This document shows, piece after piece, positions 1-5,485 of a DNA stretch of 6,305 bases (positions are counted from its first letter, which is position 1; each line of letters opens with the position of its first letter). The stretch covers positions 1 to 6,305 of the forward strand of contig JAEWGD010000004.1 in NCBI GenBank assembly GCA_023388515.1, written 5' to 3'. The DNA comes from Bacillota bacterium (GTDB lineage Bacteria; Bacillota; Clostridia; Oscillospirales; Ruminococcaceae). Below the pieces are notes generated by a model. That model ran no database searches. It was not told the DNA's origin and worked only from the letters and a program-made list of their open reading frames with translations. Made by a program: the position numbers and the translations under genes.

Positions 1-10
1 TAGCGACCTA

Positions 11-40
11 AAAGCCAAAACGGTCTTTGTTTTGGTTTTT
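11..40 (-). terminator. AT-rich hairpin, possible terminator
   Basis: CCAAAAC (15-21) pairs with GTTTTGG (29-35) around a 7-nt loop. A/T pairs extend the stem to about 12 bp, with a G.T pair at 14/36. T-runs flank it on the plus strand, and TTTTA follows it on the minus strand. It lies about 240 bp beyond the glmU stop and could act as a second, weak or bidirectional terminator. The stem is mostly A-T, so function is uncertain. Confidence 0.3.
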
Positions 41-254
41 AGTTGAGCGTACCAAGCCTCAACGGCGTTGAGTTGCGTTTTTCTTTGGTTCGTTTCTTTG
101 TACGCACAAAGAAATGAACACCCACAACTAAATTTAACCATACGGAAAGTATATTGAATGACATCAAAGCAAACAAGAACCATATTTCACTAAAATAAAC
201 AAGCAAACTTATATTCAAAGACAGCAAAGCAACTAACACCCAAAGCGAAAGCAA
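39..254 (-). CDS. doubtful small membrane-like reading frame (71 codons)
   Basis: This frame opens with a TTG codon 24 bp after the glmU stop and would encode 71 residues. Residues ~5-21 and ~25-50 are very hydrophobic and would form two membrane spans. A basic tail (RTKKRTKEKR, ~52-61) follows, as in a tiny inner-membrane protein with a cytoplasmic C terminus. Against a real gene: the TTG lies inside the T-run of a probable glmU terminator, there is no convincing ribosome binding site, the DNA is low-complexity T-rich sequence that gives hydrophobic residues by default, and the two hydrophobic halves come from a degenerate 60-bp duplication. The tail is encoded by sequence that looks like a dispersed repeat. 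No family is recognised. It is listed so that it can be judged, and is probably not translated. Confidence 0.18.
   Translation of the reverse strand: MLSLWVLVALLSLNISLLVYFSEIWFLFALMSFNILSVWLNLVVGVHFFVRTKKRTKEKRNSTPLRLGTLN
61..125. repeat. repeat-like tract with TTTCTTTG units and hairpin
   Basis: TTTCTTTG occurs at 80-87 and 93-100. The stretch 93-114 is a perfect inverted repeat: TTTCTTTGT, loop ACGC, ACAAAGAAA. Read on the minus strand, this segment (encoding FFVRTKKRTKEKR in one frame) resembles sequence I associate from memory with noncoding or 'hypothetical' regions of many gut Firmicutes, so it may be a dispersed repeat. The structure is visible here; the dispersal is recollection and only one copy is present in this window. 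Confidence 0.4.
121..240. repeat. degenerate tandem duplication, 60-bp period
   Basis: Segments 150-180 and 210-240 align without gaps at an offset of exactly 60 bp, with about 24 of 31 bases identical. Both contain ATATT-AA-GACA-CAAAGCAA. In the doubtful minus-strand frame they give LVALLSLNI and LFALMSFNI, 20 residues apart. The flanking parts of each 60-bp unit match more weakly. The tract is A-rich on the plus strand, so some of the similarity may reflect composition. Confidence 0.4.
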
Positions 255-277
255 AACGCCTAGCGGCTTAGGAGCGT
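251..277 (-). terminator. probable glmU terminator
   Basis: Directly after the glmU stop, the minus strand folds as ACG-(CT bulge)-CCTA, loop AGCCGC, TAGG-CGT, followed by TTTT and then GCTTT. This is a 7-bp stem with one bulge and a short U-run, a modest intrinsic terminator. Its position immediately behind the stop codon supports the call. Confidence 0.45.
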
Positions 278-1651
278 CTACTTTAATTTATCCTTTAGCT
301 TACGCTTACTATACCCTTCCTTTACCCTCAATTCGCCCCTCTCAATCGCTAACGCATAATCAGGAACATCCTTCGTTATAGTCGAGCCAGCAGCAGTGTA
401 AACCCCAGCCCCCAACTTAACAGGTGCAATAAGATTAGTATTACACCCAATAAAGCAATTATCACCTATCGAGCAACGACTTTTATTCACACCGTCATAA
501 TTAACAGTCACGCAACCACAACCAAAATTAACGCCACTTCCAACATCGCTATCTCCAACATATGTCAAATGTGCAACGGAGGTATTATCGCCAATAGTTG
601 AGTTCTTAACCTCAACAAAATCACCTATCTTCACATTCTTACCAATAACGCTATTCGGACGTATATGCACAAAAGGTCCAATTTTAACGCCATTATCAAG
701 CTTTGATTCATAAGCCTGAACATAATTTAAAATAACATTATTCCCGATTTCACAGTTTTCAATTAGACAGTTAGGTCCAATAACACAATTCTCACCAATC
801 ACCGTATCACCTTTTATAACAGTACCTTGTAGAATTTCAGTGCCTATCCCAATTTTTACATCTCTGCCAATCGTAACGCCATCAGTACAGTTGAACTCAA
901 TACCGTTCTCCATATGCTTTTCAATAATGCACATTCTTGCAATATTATTTAGCAAGAGCAAGCCTTTTCTATCGTTTGCACCAAGTACAACATTTGGATT
1001 TTCAGAAATAAACGCATTAGCACGCTTGCCTTTGTTCAGTGCAATAAAAACGCTGTCAGTTAAATAATATTCGCCTTGAGAATTATTAGGCTTAATTTCG
1101 CCCAACGCACAAATTAAATCAGCAGTTTTAAACCAGTATGCACCAGAATTAATTTCCTTAATCTTCTTCTGCTCTCCAGTAGCGTCCTTTTCCTCAACGA
1201 TTGATGTTATGCCGTTTTCACCTCTCACAACTCTACCATAGCCTGTTGGATTATCTACAACGGAAGTGATAACTGTAACAGAATTATCCTCCTTTTTATG
1301 TAGCTCCAAAGCTTTTTCAATCGTTTCACTGTCTATAAAAGGAGCGTCACCACATAGAACAAGAGTGTTGTCGTTAATGTTTTTCTGCAAAAATGGAATA
1401 GCCTGCATAACAGCGTGACCTGTTCCAAGACGCTCTTCCTGTAAAGCTGTTTCAAAGTTTCCGTTCAAATATTCATCTATAAATTCAGCCATATACCCCT
1501 TAACTATGCAAAGTTCGTTTAAGTTAGCACCTGTACAAGCCTTGATAACCCATTCGAGCATAGGCTCACCAAGAACCTTGAACATAGGCTTTGGCATATC
1601 AGCCTTCATTCTTTTGCCCTGTCCACCAGCCAGTATAACTGCATTATCCAT
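278..1651 (-). CDS. glmU: bifunctional UDP-GlcNAc pyrophosphorylase / GlcN-1-P acetyltransferase GlmU
   Basis: GlmU is a cytoplasmic enzyme that acetylates glucosamine-1-phosphate with acetyl-CoA and then couples the product to UTP, giving UDP-GlcNAc for peptidoglycan and other envelope polymers. The product is 457 residues, a normal family length. The N-terminal uridylyltransferase half shows LAGGQGKRM (7-15, Lys13 where Thr is common), RLGTGHA (74-80), GDAP with the metal-ligand Asp102, GYGRVV (137-142), INSGAY (167-172), YYLTD (195-199) and GANDR with Asn226. From ~251 a left-handed beta-helix of IG-x4 hexapeptides follows. It carries Arg331, Lys349, His361, Tyr364, Asn375 and Asn384, matching E. 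coli Arg333, Lys351, His363 (catalytic), Tyr366, Asn377 and Asn386 at a constant offset of two. I chose the ATG at 1651 because GAAGGAGT (1659-1666) sits 8 nt upstream and the protein then begins MDNAVILAGG; an in-frame GTG at 1690 would add 13 unlikely residues. The gene is divergent from ppdK and appears monocistronic, since no prs follows as it does in Bacillus. Confidence 0.97.
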   Translation of the reverse strand: MDNAVILAGGQGKRMKADMPKPMFKVLGEPMLEWVIKACTGANLNELCIVKGYMAEFIDEYLNGNFETALQEERLGTGHAVMQAIPFLQKNINDNTLVLCGDAPFIDSETIEKALELHKKEDNSVTVITSVVDNPTGYGRVVRGENGITSIVEEKDATGEQKKIKEINSGAYWFKTADLICALGEIKPNNSQGEYYLTDSVFIALNKGKRANAFISENPNVVLGANDRKGLLLLNNIARMCIIEKHMENGIEFNCTDGVTIGRDVKIGIGTEILQGTVIKGDTVIGENCVIGPNCLIENCEIGNNVILNYVQAYESKLDNGVKIGPFVHIRPNSVIGKNVKIGDFVEVKNSTIGDNTSVAHLTYVGDSDVGSGVNFGCGCVTVNYDGVNKSRCSIGDNCFIGCNTNLIAPVKLGAGVYTAAGSTITKDVPDYALAIERGELRVKEGYSKRKLKDKLK

Positions 1652-1697
1652 TATAAAAACTCCTTCAAGTAAATTTATATTTATAAACACAACTAGT

Positions 1698-1729
1698 CAC
1701 GAAGCTGTTGAAATAGTTACAACTTCGTG
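1698..1729 (-). promoter_or_regulatory. hairpin in glmU 5' leader
   Basis: CACGAAG-C-TGT (1698-1708) is opposed to ACA-A-CTTCGTG (1719-1729) around a 10-nt loop. On the plus strand the central pair is a C-A mismatch. On the minus strand it becomes a U-G wobble, giving an unbroken 11-bp stem. It would lie in the ~105-nt glmU leader, about 47 nt before the start codon. No U-run follows, so it is not an ordinary terminator. It could be an RNA-level control or stability element, or simply a DNA dyad. Confidence 0.45.
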
Positions 1730-1762
1730 GATGTTATGTATTTTTACATATACTCATTAGCT

Positions 1763-1791
1763 ATTATAACAATAATTCCAACTTTTTTAAA
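1763..1791 (-). promoter_or_regulatory. glmU promoter
   Basis: On the minus strand, TTTAAA (1786-1791; 4 of 6 to the -35 consensus) is followed after 17 bp by a perfect TATAAT (1763-1768). Transcription would start near 1756, giving a leader of about 105 nt before the glmU ATG at 1651. Confidence 0.6.
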
Positions 1792-1811
1792 GTGCTTTTA
1801 TTAAAAAAGTT
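1780..1811. repeat. perfect 11-bp inverted repeat over the glmU -35 box
   Basis: AACTTTTTTAA (1780-1790) and TTAAAAAAGTT (1801-1811) are exact reverse complements separated by 10 bp. The left arm contains the first five bases of the putative glmU -35 hexamer. Arm centres are 21 bp apart, about two helical turns, which suits a dimeric repressor operator. The arms are almost pure A/T, so a chance or purely structural origin cannot be excluded. Confidence 0.45.
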
Positions 1812-1918
1812 TTATTATTAAGTAACTTTGTATAATATGCTATAAAACCTATGGATAAATTTGCACTAATGATTGGTAAAAACTATTGTAAACGGTATTA
1901 TACTGAATTTCGACAAGT

Positions 1919-1947
1919 TTTGTAAGGGTTTGTAAGTTTTTTGTAAC
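1919..1947. promoter_or_regulatory. three phased TTTGTAA direct repeats, possible operator
   Basis: TTTGTAAG at 1919-1926, TTTGTAAG at 1929-1936 and TTTGTAAC at 1940-1947 are spaced 10 and 11 bp apart, so all three face the same side of the helix. On the other strand they read TTACA three times. OmpR/PhoB-family response regulators bind direct repeats with this period, and Pho boxes of Gram-positive bacteria are TTNACA-like. The repeats end about 98 bp upstream of the ppdK -35 box. The repeats are visible; the regulator is inference. Confidence 0.4.
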
Positions 1948-2044
1948 GACTATAAGAAGTGTAGAATAATTTCAACATAAATGAGGAATAATTGCTAATA
2001 AAGACTAGTCAAAGAAATATAAGATATTTTTTTTCAAAAATGTA

Positions 2045-2073
2045 TGGAAATTTGAGAATGTTTATGTTATAAT
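2045..2073 (+). promoter_or_regulatory. ppdK promoter, extended -10
   Basis: A perfect TATAAT (2068-2073) is preceded by TGT, forming an extended -10 (TGn). A weak -35 TGGAAA (2045-2050; 4 of 6) stands 17 bp upstream. The start would fall near 2080, just before the leader hairpin and about 67 nt before the ppdK start codon. Confidence 0.65.
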
Positions 2074-2083
2074 GTATTTAAAT

Positions 2084-2115
2084 CCGTTGGGGCAATTTTT
2101 TTTGCTGTCCAGCGG
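2084..2115 (+). promoter_or_regulatory. 5'-end stem-loop of ppdK leader
   Basis: CCGTTGG (2084-2090) pairs with CCAGCGG (2109-2115) through one U-G pair. An inner stem GCAA (2092-2095) / TTGC (2102-2105) closes a loop of six T. The predicted transcript starts only a few bases upstream, so this hairpin would cap the 5' end of the mRNA. Such hairpins can stabilise transcripts. No U-run follows, which makes a simple terminator unlikely, and I recognise no riboswitch class. Confidence 0.5.
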
Positions 2116-2132
2116 GAATATGAAAAGTTTTT

Positions 2133-2137
2133 GGAGG
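2133..2137 (+). promoter_or_regulatory. ppdK ribosome binding site
   Basis: A full GGAGG lies 9 nt before a GTG codon. This fixes GTG at 2147 as the start even though an ATG exists upstream at 2120; that ATG opens only a six-codon frame ending at 2140. Confidence 0.85.
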
Positions 2138-2146
2138 TAATAAAAA

Positions 2147-4777
2147 GTGAGTAAAAAATTTGTTTACTTGTTCTCAGAGGGCGACGGAACTATGAAGGAG
2201 CTTCTCGGTGGTAAGGGTGCTAACCTTGCAGAGATGACTAAGCTTGGTTTGCCAGTTCCACAAGGTTTCGTAATATCAACAGAAGCGTGTACTCAGTACT
2301 ACGCAGATAGCGAAAAGATTAATGATGCAATCCAAAACGAAATTATGGAAAATATCACAAAGATGGAAAAAATCACTGGTAAGGTATTTGGTGATTTAGA
2401 AAATCCTCTTTTAGTTTCAGTACGTTCAGGTTCAAGAGCGTCAATGCCTGGTATGATGGATACTATTCTAAATCTTGGCTTGAATGACACTGTTGTTGAA
2501 GCGTTTGCTAAGAAAACAAACAATCCTAGATTTGCTTATGACTCATACCGTCGTTTCATTCAGATGTATTCTGACGTTGTTATGGAAGTTGGTAAGAAGT
2601 ACTTTGAAGAGCTTATCGACAAGATGAAGGAAGAGAAGGGTATCACACTTGATACTGATTTAACAGCTGATGACTTGAAAACTCTTGCTGAGCAGTTCAA
2701 GGCTGAATATAAAGCAAAAATTGGTTCAGATTTCCCTAGCGACCCTAAGGAACAGTTAATGGGTGCTGTTAAGGCTGTATTCCGTTCATGGAATAACCCA
2801 AGAGCTATCTATTACAGAAGAATGAATGATATTCCTGGTTCATGGGGAACTGCTGTAAATATACAAGCTATGGTATTTGGTAACATGGGTGATACTTCAG
2901 GTACTGGTGTTGCGTTTACTAGAAACCCATCAACTGGTGAGAAGAAGTTATATGGTGAGTTCCTTATGAATGCACAGGGCGAGGACGTTGTTGCTGGTGT
3001 TAGAACTCCTCAAACTATTGACCATTTAAATGATGAATTGCCAGAGTGCTATAATGAATTCGTAGCAATTTGTGATAAGCTTGAAAAGCATTACCGTGAT
3101 ATGCAGGATATGGAGTTCACTATTGAAGATAAGAAGCTTTATATGCTTCAGACAAGAAATGGTAAGAGAACTGCTGTTGCTGCATTGAAAATCGCTTGTG
3201 ACCTAGTTGATGAAGGCATGATTAGCGAAAAGGATGCTGTTTTGATGATTGATCCTAAGCAGCTTGACGCTTTACTTCACCCACAGTTTGATGCTGTTGC
3301 TTTGAAGAATGCAAAGCCACTTGCAACTGCTTTGGCAGCATCTCCTGGTGCAGCTTGTGGTAAGGTAGTATTTACTGCTGAAGATGCAACTGCATGGGCA
3401 CAAAAGGGTGAAAAGGTTATTCTTGTTAGACTTGAAACTTCACCAGAAGATATTGAGGGTATGCATTACTCAGAGGGTATTCTAACTGTTCGTGGTGGTA
3501 TGACATCTCACGCTGCTGTTGTTGCTCGTGGTATGGGTACTTGTTGCGTTTCTGGTTGTGGTGAAATTAAGATGGACGAAGAAAACAAGAAGTTTGAACT
3601 TGCTGGTAAGACATACAATGAGGGCGACTATATCTCTCTTGATGGCTCTACTGGTGCTATATATGGTGAGGCTATTCCAACTGTTGAGGCTACAATTGGT
3701 GGCGAATTCAGCAGACTTATGGGCTGGGCTGACCAATACAGAACACTTAAAATCAGAACAAATGCTGATACTCCACAGGATGCGTTACAGGCTGCTGAGT
3801 TTGGTGCTGAAGGTATTGGTCTTTGCCGTACAGAGCATATGTTCTTTGAGGGTGAAAGAATTGCAGCTATCCGTGAGATGATTTGTTCAGATACTGTTGA
3901 ACAGAGAGAAAAGGCTCTTGCTAAGTTAGAACCAATGCAGCAGGGCGACTTTGAGGCTCTTTATGAAGCTATGAAGGGAAATCCTGTTACAATCAGATTC
4001 CTTGACCCTCCTCTTCATGAATTCGTTCCAACAGAAGAAAAGGATATTGAAGCACTTGCTAAAACTCAGGGCAAGACTGTTAAAGAAATCAAGGATATTA
4101 TCACTTCATTGCATGAATTTAACCCAATGATGGGACATCGTGGTTGCCGTCTAGCTGTAACTTATCCTGAAATTGCTGCTATGCAAACAAGAGCTGTAAT
4201 TAAGGCTGCTATCAAAGTTGCTAAGGCTCACCCAGAGTGGAATAATGTTCCAGAAATTATGATTCCTCTAATTGGCGAAATCAAGGAATTGCAGTATGTT
4301 AAGGAAGTTGTTACAAGCACTGCTGATGCAGAGATTGCTAAGGCTGGAAGCGACCTTAAGTATACAGTTGGTACTATGATTGAGATTCCTCGTGCTTGCT
4401 TGACAGCTGATGAAATTGCTGTTGAGGCTGACTTCTTCTCATTTGGTACAAACGATTTAACACAGATGACATTCGGATTCTCTCGTGATGACGCTGGTAA
4501 GTTCTTGGAGGCTTATTACGAAAAGGGTATCTATGAGTCTGATCCATTTGCTAGACTTGACCAAAAGGGCGTAGGAAAGCTTGTTAAGACTGCTGTTGAG
4601 CTTGGTAGAGCTACAAGACCTAATATTAAGCTTGGTATTTGTGGAGAACACGGTGGCGACCCATCAACTGTTGAGTTCTGCCATAATATAGGTTTGAATT
4701 ATGTTTCCTGCTCACCATTCAGAGTGCCAATAGCTCGTTTGGCTGCTGCACAGGCAGCTATTAAAAGTAGGGATTAG
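2147..4777 (+). CDS. ppdK: pyruvate, phosphate dikinase
   Basis: PPDK is a cytoplasmic enzyme that reversibly converts ATP, phosphate and pyruvate to AMP, diphosphate and phosphoenolpyruvate. In anaerobic clostridia it often works with PPi-dependent glycolysis or supplies PEP. The 876-residue length matches the family (C. symbiosum enzyme, 874). The N-terminal ATP-grasp part (~1-340) has GGKGANLAEM with Lys23, RSGSRASMPGMMDT with Arg93, Glu323 and QTRNGKRTA with Arg337. The swivelling phosphohistidine domain (~390-510) has GGMTSHAAVVARG with catalytic His455 and the neighbouring Thr453 that is the regulatory site in plant PPDK. The C-terminal PEP/pyruvate barrel (~535-876) has LCRTEH with Arg561, RFLDPP with Arg617, IEIPRA with Glu746, GTNDLTQ with Asn769/Asp770 and GICGEHGGD with catalytic Cys832. 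It starts at GTG (2147) behind GGAGG. It has its own promoter and leader hairpin. No terminator follows at once; the first strong one is at 4922-4970, past a gene remnant. The gene looks intact. Confidence 0.98.
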   Translation: MSKKFVYLFSEGDGTMKELLGGKGANLAEMTKLGLPVPQGFVISTEACTQYYADSEKINDAIQNEIMENITKMEKITGKVFGDLENPLLVSVRSGSRASMPGMMDTILNLGLNDTVVEAFAKKTNNPRFAYDSYRRFIQMYSDVVMEVGKKYFEELIDKMKEEKGITLDTDLTADDLKTLAEQFKAEYKAKIGSDFPSDPKEQLMGAVKAVFRSWNNPRAIYYRRMNDIPGSWGTAVNIQAMVFGNMGDTSGTGVAFTRNPSTGEKKLYGEFLMNAQGEDVVAGVRTPQTIDHLNDELPECYNEFVAICDKLEKHYRDMQDMEFTIEDKKLYMLQTRNGKRTAVAALKIACDLVDEGMISEKDAVLMIDPKQLDALLHPQFDAVALKNAKPLATALAASPGAACGKVVFTAEDATAWAQKGEKVILVRLETSPEDIEGMHYSEGILTVRGGMTSHAAVVARGMGTCCVSGCGEIKMDEENKKFELAGKTYNEGDYISLDGSTGAIYGEAIPTVEATIGGEFSRLMGWADQYRTLKIRTNADTPQDALQAAEFGAEGIGLCRTEHMFFEGERIAAIREMICSDTVEQREKALAKLEPMQQGDFEALYEAMKGNPVTIRFLDPPLHEFVPTEEKDIEALAKTQGKTVKEIKDIITSLHEFNPMMGHRGCRLAVTYPEIAAMQTRAVIKAAIKVAKAHPEWNNVPEIMIPLIGEIKELQYVKEVVTSTADAEIAKAGSDLKYTVGTMIEIPRACLTADEIAVEADFFSFGTNDLTQMTFGFSRDDAGKFLEAYYEKGIYESDPFARLDQKGVGKLVKTAVELGRATRPNIKLGICGEHGGDPSTVEFCHNIGLNYVSCSPFRVPIARLAAAQAAIKSRD

Positions 4778-4778
4778 T

Positions 4779-4916
4779 CAGAAACTCACGATTTCATGGG
4801 ATTTAACGATAACCTATGAGATGGCAAAAGCCTATCGCAAGGCTCACGGCGTATATCTTCGTGAAAACCAGTGGGAAGACATCACAATGGTGATGTGCCT
4901 TGAGATCGGTAAATAA
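4779..4916 (+). pseudogene. C-terminal remnant of an unrecognised protein
   Basis: Immediately after the ppdK stop, another frame runs open to a TAA at 4914-4916. It encodes ~45 residues ending in MAKAYRKAHG (from 4821) and ENQWEDITMVMCLEIGK. The last 31 codons look coding: about 17 of 31 end in G or C, whereas ppdK favours T and A third bases. The composition (Trp, Met, Cys, charged residues) is protein-like. There is no ribosome binding site for the ATG at 4821 and the frame runs back into ppdK out of frame. I therefore read it as the 3' end of a gene whose front was lost when foreign DNA was joined near 4778. A short real protein starting at 4821 (31 residues) is the alternative. I do not recognise the family. 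Confidence 0.35.
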
Positions 4917-4921
4917 AAAAT

Positions 4922-4970
4922 AAGAAAGTCCTGTATTTGGCGTAAAAACGTCAAGTACAGGACTTTTCTT
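4922..4970 (+). terminator. strong intrinsic terminator
   Basis: An 18-bp stem, 4925-4942 against 4949-4966, with two G-U pairs (4940/4951 and 4936/4955) encloses the loop TAAAAA. The core GTCCTGTA / TACAGGAC is perfect. The 3' arm ends in TTTT then CTT, and the 5' arm begins AAGAAA, so it could terminate in both directions. It follows the stop of the 4779-4916 remnant by 5 bp and would also stop ppdK readthrough. Confidence 0.85.
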
Positions 4971-5012
4971 ATGGACTGTGATATGTAAAATAAATTAGAA
5001 GGGAATATTTGT

Positions 5013-5312
5013 ATGAATAAAACAGATAAACGCAATTGTATACCACATCTCAACTCCAAAGTCAAGAACTTTTTTGAGGAGTATCTTGAAAATTGCAAAG
5101 CACAAAACAAATAGAATGTCAACCCTTTTTCAGAAAAAATGATTTCATCTTCAAAAGCACAAAATGGAGCTGATGTCAATACCTTTTTCAATATAATTTC
5201 AGAATCTTTTCTTATAAGAGATGAATACAACAAATTGTCACATGAAATTTGTGAAGCATACTTTCAATTGTTTGTCAAGCCTTTTTCTGATAAAACATTT
5301 ATGGAAAGCTGA
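5013..5312 (+). pseudogene. small repeat-containing gene interrupted by in-frame TAG
   Basis: ATG at 5013 follows AGAAGGGA by about 8 nt and opens a frame with residues MNKTDKRNCIP. It stops at TAG (5112-5114) after 33 codons, then continues open in the same frame for 65 more codons to TGA at 5310-5312. The unbroken protein would have ~99 residues. Coding continuity across the TAG is shown by three 19-residue repeats, one before, one starting at and one after it, with V-(K/N)-x-F and K-A-Q-N conserved; the TAG codon aligns with serine and alanine codons in the other units. No ribosome binding site precedes the ATG at 5139, so separate translation of the back part is unlikely. The frame ends 9 bp before the RepA-like start, so the two were probably one operon. 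The function is unknown to me. Decay by a nonsense mutation is likeliest; TAG readthrough is possible but unsupported. Confidence 0.5.
5055..5225 (+). repeat. three degenerate 57-bp in-frame repeats
   Basis: Units are 5055-5111, 5112-5168 and 5169-5225. Units 1 and 2 both end with AAAGCACAAAA plus codon remainder. Units 2 and 3 both carry GATGTCAA or AATGTCAA followed by a CCTTTTT-type run. In protein they align as SKVKNFFEEYLENCKAQN, (stop)NVNPFSEKMISSSKAQN and ADVNTFFNIISESF. Identity falls across the third unit, so the duplication is old. Confidence 0.5.
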
Positions 5313-5321
5313 GTTTTTAAA

Positions 5322-5408
5322 ATGGCTATATTTCATGTCATAAAGAATGACGGCTACACGGTAATGTCAAATTTTCATTTGCGTGTTTATCATGATTTGT
5401 ATGGCTAA
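5322..5408 (+). pseudogene. truncated RepA-like replication initiator / HTH protein (N-terminal 21 codons)
   Basis: ATG at 5322 begins a frame containing IFHVIKNDGYTVMSNFHLR. From memory this is the characteristic N terminus of replication-initiator-A-like, DUF6017-type helix-turn-helix proteins found on integrative elements and plasmids of gut Firmicutes, where the text normally continues with a D-(K/T)-x-LSLKAKGLL-type segment. Here homology ends after the Arg codon at 5382-5384, and seven unrelated residues (VYHDLYG) lead to TAA at 5406. The full proteins are some hundreds of residues long, so this is a stub. The break coincides with the start of a sequence that recurs at 6149-6180, which suggests an insertion or recombination joint at ~5385. 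It lies directly behind the interrupted small gene. Confidence 0.65.
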
Positions 5409-5415
5409 TAACAAT
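5385..5415 (+). repeat. flanking repeat, left copy
   Basis: The core CATGATTTGTATGGC (5391-5405) matches 6156-6170 at 14 of 15 positions, and the similarity extends on both sides. It begins exactly where RepA-like homology stops and lies 40 bp before the TATAAT of the methyltransferase gene. It could be the end of a mobile element or part of a shared promoter module. Confidence 0.5.
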
Positions 5416-5422
5416 GTCCGCC

Positions 5423-5451
5423 TTTACTTGAAATTAGTTATGTGGTATAAT
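5423..5451 (+). promoter_or_regulatory. promoter of methyltransferase gene, with dyad at -10
   Basis: TTTACT (5423-5428; 4 of 6) and a perfect TATAAT (5446-5451) are 17 bp apart. GTTATG (5437-5442) and CATAAC (5456-5461) form an inverted repeat centred on the -10 box, a position suited to a repressor. Transcription would start near 5458, about 28 nt before the ATG. Confidence 0.6.
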
Positions 5452-5485
5452 AAACCATAACGATAATAGAAACGGAGTTAAGACT

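Larger units (their letters stand above)
1652..2146. other. divergent intergenic region glmU / ppdK (495 bp)
   Basis: No gene is supported here. From left to right it holds the glmU ribosome binding site (1659-1666), a glmU leader hairpin (1698-1729), the glmU promoter (1763-1791), an AT-rich perfect inverted repeat (1780-1811), three phased TTTGTAA repeats (1919-1947), the ppdK promoter (2045-2073), a leader hairpin (2084-2115) and the ppdK ribosome binding site (2133-2137). The stretch 1948-2044 is AT-rich with an 8-T run near 2027-2034 and nothing else I can assign. The region is long for two housekeeping genes, which suggests dense regulation. Confidence 0.7.

Noticed and set aside
1652..1690. 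GTG at 1690 as a glmU start 13 codons upstream
   Set aside because: It has no ribosome binding site, whereas ATG 1651 has GAAGGAGT at the right distance and gives the canonical N terminus.
1851..1925. 24-codon frame starting MDKFALM in the intergenic region
   Set aside because: No ribosome binding site, and it runs into the TTTGTAA repeats; typical chance ORF.
1919..1947. TTTGTAA repeats as CRISPR or replication iterons
   Set aside because: The units are only 8 bp with 2-3 bp gaps, with no spacers and no adjacent intact rep gene; a protein operator is simpler.
1692..2010. Two ACTAGTCA copies near 1692 and 2003
   Set aside because: A short palindrome-based match 311 bp apart, without extended similarity; likely chance.
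2120..2140. Six-codon leader frame MKSFWR before ppdK
   Set aside because: The ribosome-binding purines are too close to the ATG, and the frame only overlaps the ppdK ribosome binding site; nothing suggests attenuation by a peptide.
3519..3881. Plus-strand frame of 120 codons inside ppdK
   Set aside because: It is in another frame of a well-conserved dikinase, covering the catalytic His domain and the front of the PEP barrel.
4844..5233. Minus-strand open frame of 129 codons
   Set aside because: It spans a strong terminator and lies antisense to two better-supported coding remnants; the product is low-complexity and resembles no family.
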